From assembly GCA_030267565.1 (NCBI GenBank), contig BRXU01000026.1, positions 124,001 through 188,000 on the forward strand: a stretch of 64,000 nt of DNA. Direction: 5' to 3'. A program made the position numbers and the translations under genes. The stretch is from Pleodorina starrii (lineage: Eukaryota; Chlorophyta; Chlorophyceae; Chlamydomonadales; Volvocaceae). Numbering within the stretch: the stretch's first letter is position 1; every line of letters starts with the position of its first letter. Below the pieces are notes generated by a model, which was given only the letters and a program-made list of their open reading frames with translations, made no database searches and was not told the origin of the DNA. Positions 58,825 through 64,000 of this stretch are shown piece after piece.

Positions 58825-61800
58825 TAGCAGCGGTGGCCGCGGCAGCGGATGCCTGCTGCTGGGCCGCCGCCGCGGCCGCCTCCCGCTCCGCCCTCCTCCA
58901 GTGGCGGTAATTGGATGTGAGGCACTCCATCAAGGGCTGGGCTCCAGGGAAGGCGCTGCTCAGTGCGTTGGCCAGGGGCAGCGCCACAAACTCGAAGAAA
59001 CCCACCTGATGGCGAGGTAGATGAGGGGAGCGAGGGAGGGAGGTGGGCGGGTTGAGTCTTGAGTGGTTTGTTGGGTGGGGTAACGGAAGGGATGTCAAGG
59101 GCGGAGAAGGTTAAGACACAGTGCGGTAGGTGGGTCATACAGCCCAAATGCAGCTGTACCCCAGCCACCTTCGGTGCCTGCCTGAAACCCTAATTAGAAC
59201 CTAAGCCGCCTCACCCCACCCCACCCCGATTCTTTCACCGGCCCGCCGCCAACACCCCGTCCCCTCCAACACCCTATTCCCCCCAACCCCACCTCCGTTC
59301 CTTCGCTGCGGATATCTTCTTTCTGAACCCCAACCCGCACCCACCCCACCTGGCTCTTGCTGACTCCCTGCTTCTCCCGGTCGAACAGCGGGCTGATTGG
59401 GAGGCCCATCTGGCGCTCCAGGTCGCCCTGGAGGAAGAACTCCGCCTCTAGCGCGGCAAGCCAGCTGATGAGGGGAATCGAAGAGGGTGAAGGAGAGGGT
59501 GAAGGAGAAGGTGAAGGAGAGAGAGTGGGATGTGGGAAGCAACAAAAGGGAAACGAATACCTTTATTGAGGGATGCTAGCAGGGGTGTGGGCCAAACAGA
59601 GCGGGGTTGATTTTGTTGCGGGACGAAGGCGAAATGCGAGCGCATTATCGGCGGCCTTGAGGCAGGTGCGGACCTGCTGCTGGCTGGATTGAGCAGTTTG
59701 CTTGGGGCCGTCGCGAATACGCCCAGATCGCCGGGGGAGGGACCGAGGGGGAGGGATATGATAATAAAACACGCATGCGAGGAGCTGAAACAAGCTTCGT
59801 CTCGCTACCCGTGCGGTGCGAGGTGGCCAAACAGCCCACACATACATTGCAGTCTGCACATGCTCCCCGACCGCCGTCCATTATTCGTTCAATCCATCTG
59901 CCGCATTTGCAGACGCCAGACGCCGTCCACCCAGCAGCCGCTGTCTCTTCCGACGTCTCGATTCCCATAATCCTTGTCTATATACGAATTCGGTCTTCCT
60001 CCCTCGCTCCACCCCTCGTTCGCCCGTAATGTAGTGTGACACTTCGGTACGGCAGAGCGTATAACGATTTCATTATGCTGTTGGGCTGAAGACAATTGAC
60101 GGAGTGCCTATTCCGAGGCCGCCTGTTCTGTAACGCCTGCAGTACTTGTGCTTTCATTCTCTCCCAAAAAGGGTGAAAAGAGAGGGACATGCATTACGGG
60201 CGCCAGGGGCTAAGTTCGCTTCCTGCCCTCTTCCTCTCCCTCCGCGTTCTCCTCGCTCCTCACTCCCCCTTATTACTTACCGCTTGTGTACCTCCATCTG
60301 CTCCGCCAGGTGGCCCAGGTCCGCCACCTTGAGGGCGACCTGCAGGCTGAGCAGCCGCTCCGAGTCGTCCAGCGGTGCGGGTGCAGCAGCGGCGGCGTCA
60401 GGGCCCCCGGAGGCGAAGGCGGCGCCGTCGGGGCCGCCGTCGGCGTAGAGGGCCTCCTTGAACTCCTGTTGGACACTGGAGGGGGGTGGGATTGGGTGGG
60501 GTGGTGCAGCGATGAGGGAAAATGAGTTGGAGTGAAATGCGAGATTAATAAAAGGGAGGGAGGGGGGTCGGGCAGGGAAACACGGGTCGGGTCGGGTCGG
60601 GACGGGACGGGACAACGGACGCACGGAATTGAATACGTGCATAGATAGCCTGCGGTGCAGCCCTGCCTGGCCAAAGCGGCAGGGCACCGACGCACCGTGC
60701 GTGCTGAAAGGACTCCCTCCCCCTAGCTTGCTACCTACATACAGAATTGCAAAGCTCCCAGCCATCTAACGCAGCGCGGGCAGTTGCGGGAGGGAAGGCG
60801 CCGCAGGCGCAAAGCTGGCATGGCACACCGCAGCCGCAGCATACATACATGCAGCGTTACAGCCCCCCGCCCCGGCCCGGTCCGTACTTTGCCAGGCGGC
60901 CTCCCGGTGCCGACTTGAGCAGGCCCTCTCCGGAGGAGCCGGCCGCCGCGAAGGACTTGGTGCTGGCCAGCTGGTGCACTGTGTTGAAGTGGGTGAGGGT
61001 GGAGAAGTGCTGCTTCATGTCGGTGGCCAGAACCAACTCAATCACCTGATGAGGTAGATCGGGCAGGCACGGGATGTATACATATATATACCAAATGAGG
61101 AAATAATGAGGGAGCGGTTCCGGGAGGCATGGAGGTGATCGCGGACGGCATTGTGATGTGTAGAGATGGGGCTATGAGGGGCGCTGGTAGCACCGCGCTG
61201 GGCCGGGCATTCATTGGCAGGGCAGGGCGGGCTGCTTGGGGCCCGAGTAGCGAGTGTGCACAGGCCCCTGCTGGGACAAGACCGAAGATATCGCAGCCAA
61301 GGGACAGAGACGGCCCACTGCTGGGGCTGTGGGCCTCTGCATACGCGCGAACACACCCTATCTATGCGTGCCAACCCACAGACAGTGCTCACCAGCTTCC
61401 TGAGCGCCGCCTTGTCGGCTGTGCTGAGCGGCTCCAACACGTCCAGTTCGGTGTGGCGGGTCAGCAGCTCGAAGGCGGCGGCGCAGTGGTGGTTCTACAG
61501 GGGCGAGCGGTCGTTGTAGCGCAGGGCCAGGGGGTGGGAGGTGGCTACCAGAAAGTCACCCGTCAGGCCGGGGTGGGCGTAGTCGTGTATGATCTGCGTA
61601 CGGTATTGGGGCGAGCGAGAGAGAGAGGGCACAGGTACGAGGAAGCGGAAAGCAAGGAGGTCGGGGAAGACAGGCAGGGGAAAGGAACTAACTCGGGGAG
61701 GCGGGATGCTTTTGTCGCGGTACATGGCCAATCCACGTGCAGCTTACTTGCGCCCTGCTACAGCCCCGGTGTCCCACACCCCCGTGCATGCTGCGGAGCG

Positions 61801-64000
61801 CACAGCCTTCAAGGGCACAGGCCATCCACAAAAGCACGCATGGGCTTGCGCCAAGCAACAACATCCCTTGCACCCACACAAAGCCAGGTGCCCACACGCA
61901 AACACGCACCCACAAATAAAAACACGCACGCCTGCCAGCAGCACCCCTGCTGCTGCCTGCGCACACAGCAGACGCGCACCCACCGCTGCCAGATACGCCG
62001 CCAGCAGGCCCAGAGGATCCAGGTAGTGCACGTGCAGCCGCGCGCCGTGGACGATGACGTGGAGGGTCTGCAGTACATCGGCCGCGTGTACGGCATTGTG
62101 GTACGGGTTGTCCAGGTAGCCCGCCTCTATCCGCCTTAGCAACCTGTGCGGTGCGCACACCAAAGTCGGGACGCCCATGCGGGTAGAAGTAATAACTTTG
62201 TGTGTCAAGAGGTTAGGTACCTGCATGCGTAAGCTTGTGATGATTGGCGACAGCTTTCGGAGATCAGACAAGGTCTGAAAGCCGTGTCATGCCGGCGACA
62301 GCAGCTCATCACATGCGAAGTGTGGACATGAGGACGGAGGGGCCTAACTTGCAATGAAAGAGGCAACTACCGGTACTTCAGCGCGCAGTGCACGCGCCCC
62401 CTCTCAGGCTCCCACGTCCCACCTGGCCAGCCGAACTGCGCTGAGCCCGAACCGGCTGATGAGGCCCGCCCGCTGAATGAGGTAGAAACCCAGCACCGAC
62501 AGCGCGTGGCCCTGCGTCGCGCCTTATAGCGCCCAGATGTCGTACTGCCAGCCGCTGTGCGCCTCAGACAGGAGCCGCTCCACCTGCACACAAGAATGAA
62601 GGGTGTGAGCGAGGATGACGCCAGGATGCATGTTTATCACTGTAAAAGGGGCCCCGTACGGGGTCGCGGCGAGGTGGGCCTTACGGCCCAATTTCCTTAA
62701 GGTCTGTCTCCTGCAGACCTTCACCCTCCGTCCCCCGTCGACAAGGGGTTTCGTTTGTCACATGGCACCCGCAAAGAGGTAGAGGGGACAGGGGAGGTAC
62801 CTTGCTCGCTATCGGTTTTCAGTGATGTACTTTTGTACTACAATGGGGAGAATAAGCTTTAATAAGGTCTGGGCGCGGGTATGGGTAAATTACAGGTTGA
62901 CGTTGGTTGTGGGTTGTGGTAGGCTTAAGGAAGTGACGTGCGTGCCGCTGCCGGACTTGGCTCTCACGAGTACATCATCAGAAGCGATGTGGCCAGAAAG
63001 GATGTCGTACCTAGATAGTCCGTCCCGTAGTCAAGTACTGCCTCTGATCTCAGGGCCGGGACCTCAGGACCGGGACTGCTGCAAAGCGGCCCTGATGCCA
63101 ACACGCCACCACTCCACCCCCCCCCTCGGCCCCAGCCACCCCTCTCAGCCACAGCTTGGCTAGCTGTCGTACCGCACCTACCTCTGCCATGTCTACCGGG
63201 ACCAGCAGCCTGCTGGGGGCCAGCAGGGGGGCCGTGGTAGACGCCTCCCTAGATACGACGGCGACCTGTGCGGAAGAACTCGCGCCTGAACATCGGTCGA
63301 CGGACGTGGAAGGCGGCCCTCCCATCACCTGCGAGACCGCTGAGAAGCGGAGCCGGCTTCGGACGGGCCGGATCATCGCGCTGAATGACGGCATGCGGCT
63401 GCCGCCACCGCCGCCACCGCCACCACCAGCGGCGTCAGGGGGAAATCGGTGGGCTATGAGCTTGTTGCCGTCGGTATCCAAGCCGGAGATGCTGAGCAGT
63501 CGCGAGATGGCGCCCGTGACGCTCGCCGAGCGCTTCTTCGTGATGTCGTCTGGTGTCCCTGCCGCAGCTGCGACGGGCCACCCAGAAGCAGCCCGGCCGC
63601 CAAGCAGGCAGGACTCCCGTGCGGCCGCCTGTGCCGCAATGGTGGCGGGGCGCAAGGAGGACAGTGTTCCGTCCGCTTGCGTGGCTCGGTCTGCAAAGTC
63701 CGCAAAGGATGCGTGCCGGTTGGGCAGCTTCCGGAACCTTTGCTGCTGTGGTGTGGGGCTGCTGCCGTGGGGCGGGGACGGCGGCTCCGCCGCCTGCCTG
63801 CTGTGCTGCTGGGGCGTCTCCTGCAGTAGTGGAGTCATCAGCGCCAGTGGGGGCGGTACTGGCAGCAACGGCGACGGTGGCGTGCGGCGTCCCACCCCTG
63901 AAGGATGGAAAGCTTCTAGAGCACTTGCATTAACCGCAACAAAAGTCGCGGGCGAAGCCGGGGCTCCCGCTGCCGCCACGGCTGCCAACGGCTCCCTGCT

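Larger units (their letters stand above)
58339..64000 (-). pseudogene. Class I cyclic-nucleotide (cAMP/cGMP) phosphodiesterase with two in-frame stops; N-terminus off the right edge
   Basis: Exons: off edge-63182, 62583-62423, 62143-61984, 61593-61393, 61045-60861, 60475-60281, 59464-59350, 59005-58817; phases agree throughout. Catalytic landmarks are the His motif NPYHNAVHAADVLQTL, the metal motif IIHDYAHPGLTGDFL, YNDRSPL before NHH, ALKVADLGHLAEQ, and the purine-clamp Gln in SKSQVGFFEF. The N-terminal exon is low-complexity with a Gly run and no recognised domain. Class I PDEs hydrolyse cAMP or cGMP. Two stops interrupt the frame: TAA at 62524-62526 (after WQYDIWAL) and TAG at 61495-61497, in place of the Glu of the family motif LENHH. 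A SINE splits the last exon. Likely a recent pseudogene; assembly error at both stops is the alternative. Confidence 0.85.

Noticed and set aside
61495..62526. Reassigned TAA/TAG codons in a variant genetic code
   Set aside because: ClpC, the membrane protein at 42751-44318 and the LINE all end in TAA, and no other recognised gene in the window contains an internal stop.

Overview
The window is nuclear DNA of a green alga of the order Chlamydomonadales (Chlamydomonas/Volvox relatives). The evidence is a plastid-targeted ClpC gene cut by 14 GT-AG introns, GC-rich exons, huge proline-rich wall/flagellar-type glycoprotein coding, TGTAA poly(A) motifs, and short internal copies of the TTTTAGGG repeat that is telomeric in Chlamydomonas. 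The species cannot be named from this sequence. All gene models below were built by hand from splice sites, reading phase and protein similarity recognised by eye.

Layout. Positions 1-17145 (minus) hold one giant gene: a signal-peptide exon (17052-17145), a single 10.5-kb exon coding about 3,140 residues of Pro/Tyr-rich rod followed by a saposin-B-like domain and a Cys-rich segment, then at least seven smaller exons carrying an REJ/polycystin-1-like ectodomain. The gene runs off the left edge. Positions 17146-21898 are intergenic with decayed repeats and a tRNA-derived SINE-like fragment. Positions 21899-30150 (plus) hold the 15-exon chloroplast ClpC chaperone. It converges on a five-exon nucleotide-sugar-transporter-like gene (32777-35953, minus). 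Positions 36107-36708 (plus) may encode a small two-exon membrane protein. Positions 39275-42512 (minus) hold a frame-broken Gln/Ala-rich remnant that looks retroelement-derived. Positions 42751-44318 (plus) hold a two-exon 176-residue membrane protein.

Positions 47612-51340 (minus) hold a HET/TIR-like domain fused to nine kinesin-light-chain-type TPRs; its 5' end is unresolved. Positions 53001-55391 (minus) hold the reverse-transcriptase part of a 5'-truncated LINE. Positions 58339-64000 (minus) hold a class I cyclic-nucleotide phosphodiesterase. It keeps its visible metal-site motifs but has two in-frame stop codons, and a SINE with a clean target-site duplication has split its last exon.

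Most genes have no obvious functional link to their neighbours, as usual in a eukaryotic genome. The most interesting object is the giant rod-plus-REJ gene, which has the shape expected of an axial fibre protein of a flagellar mastigoneme or of the cell wall. The phosphodiesterase/SINE locus is the clearest example of gene decay and transposon-driven coding change.
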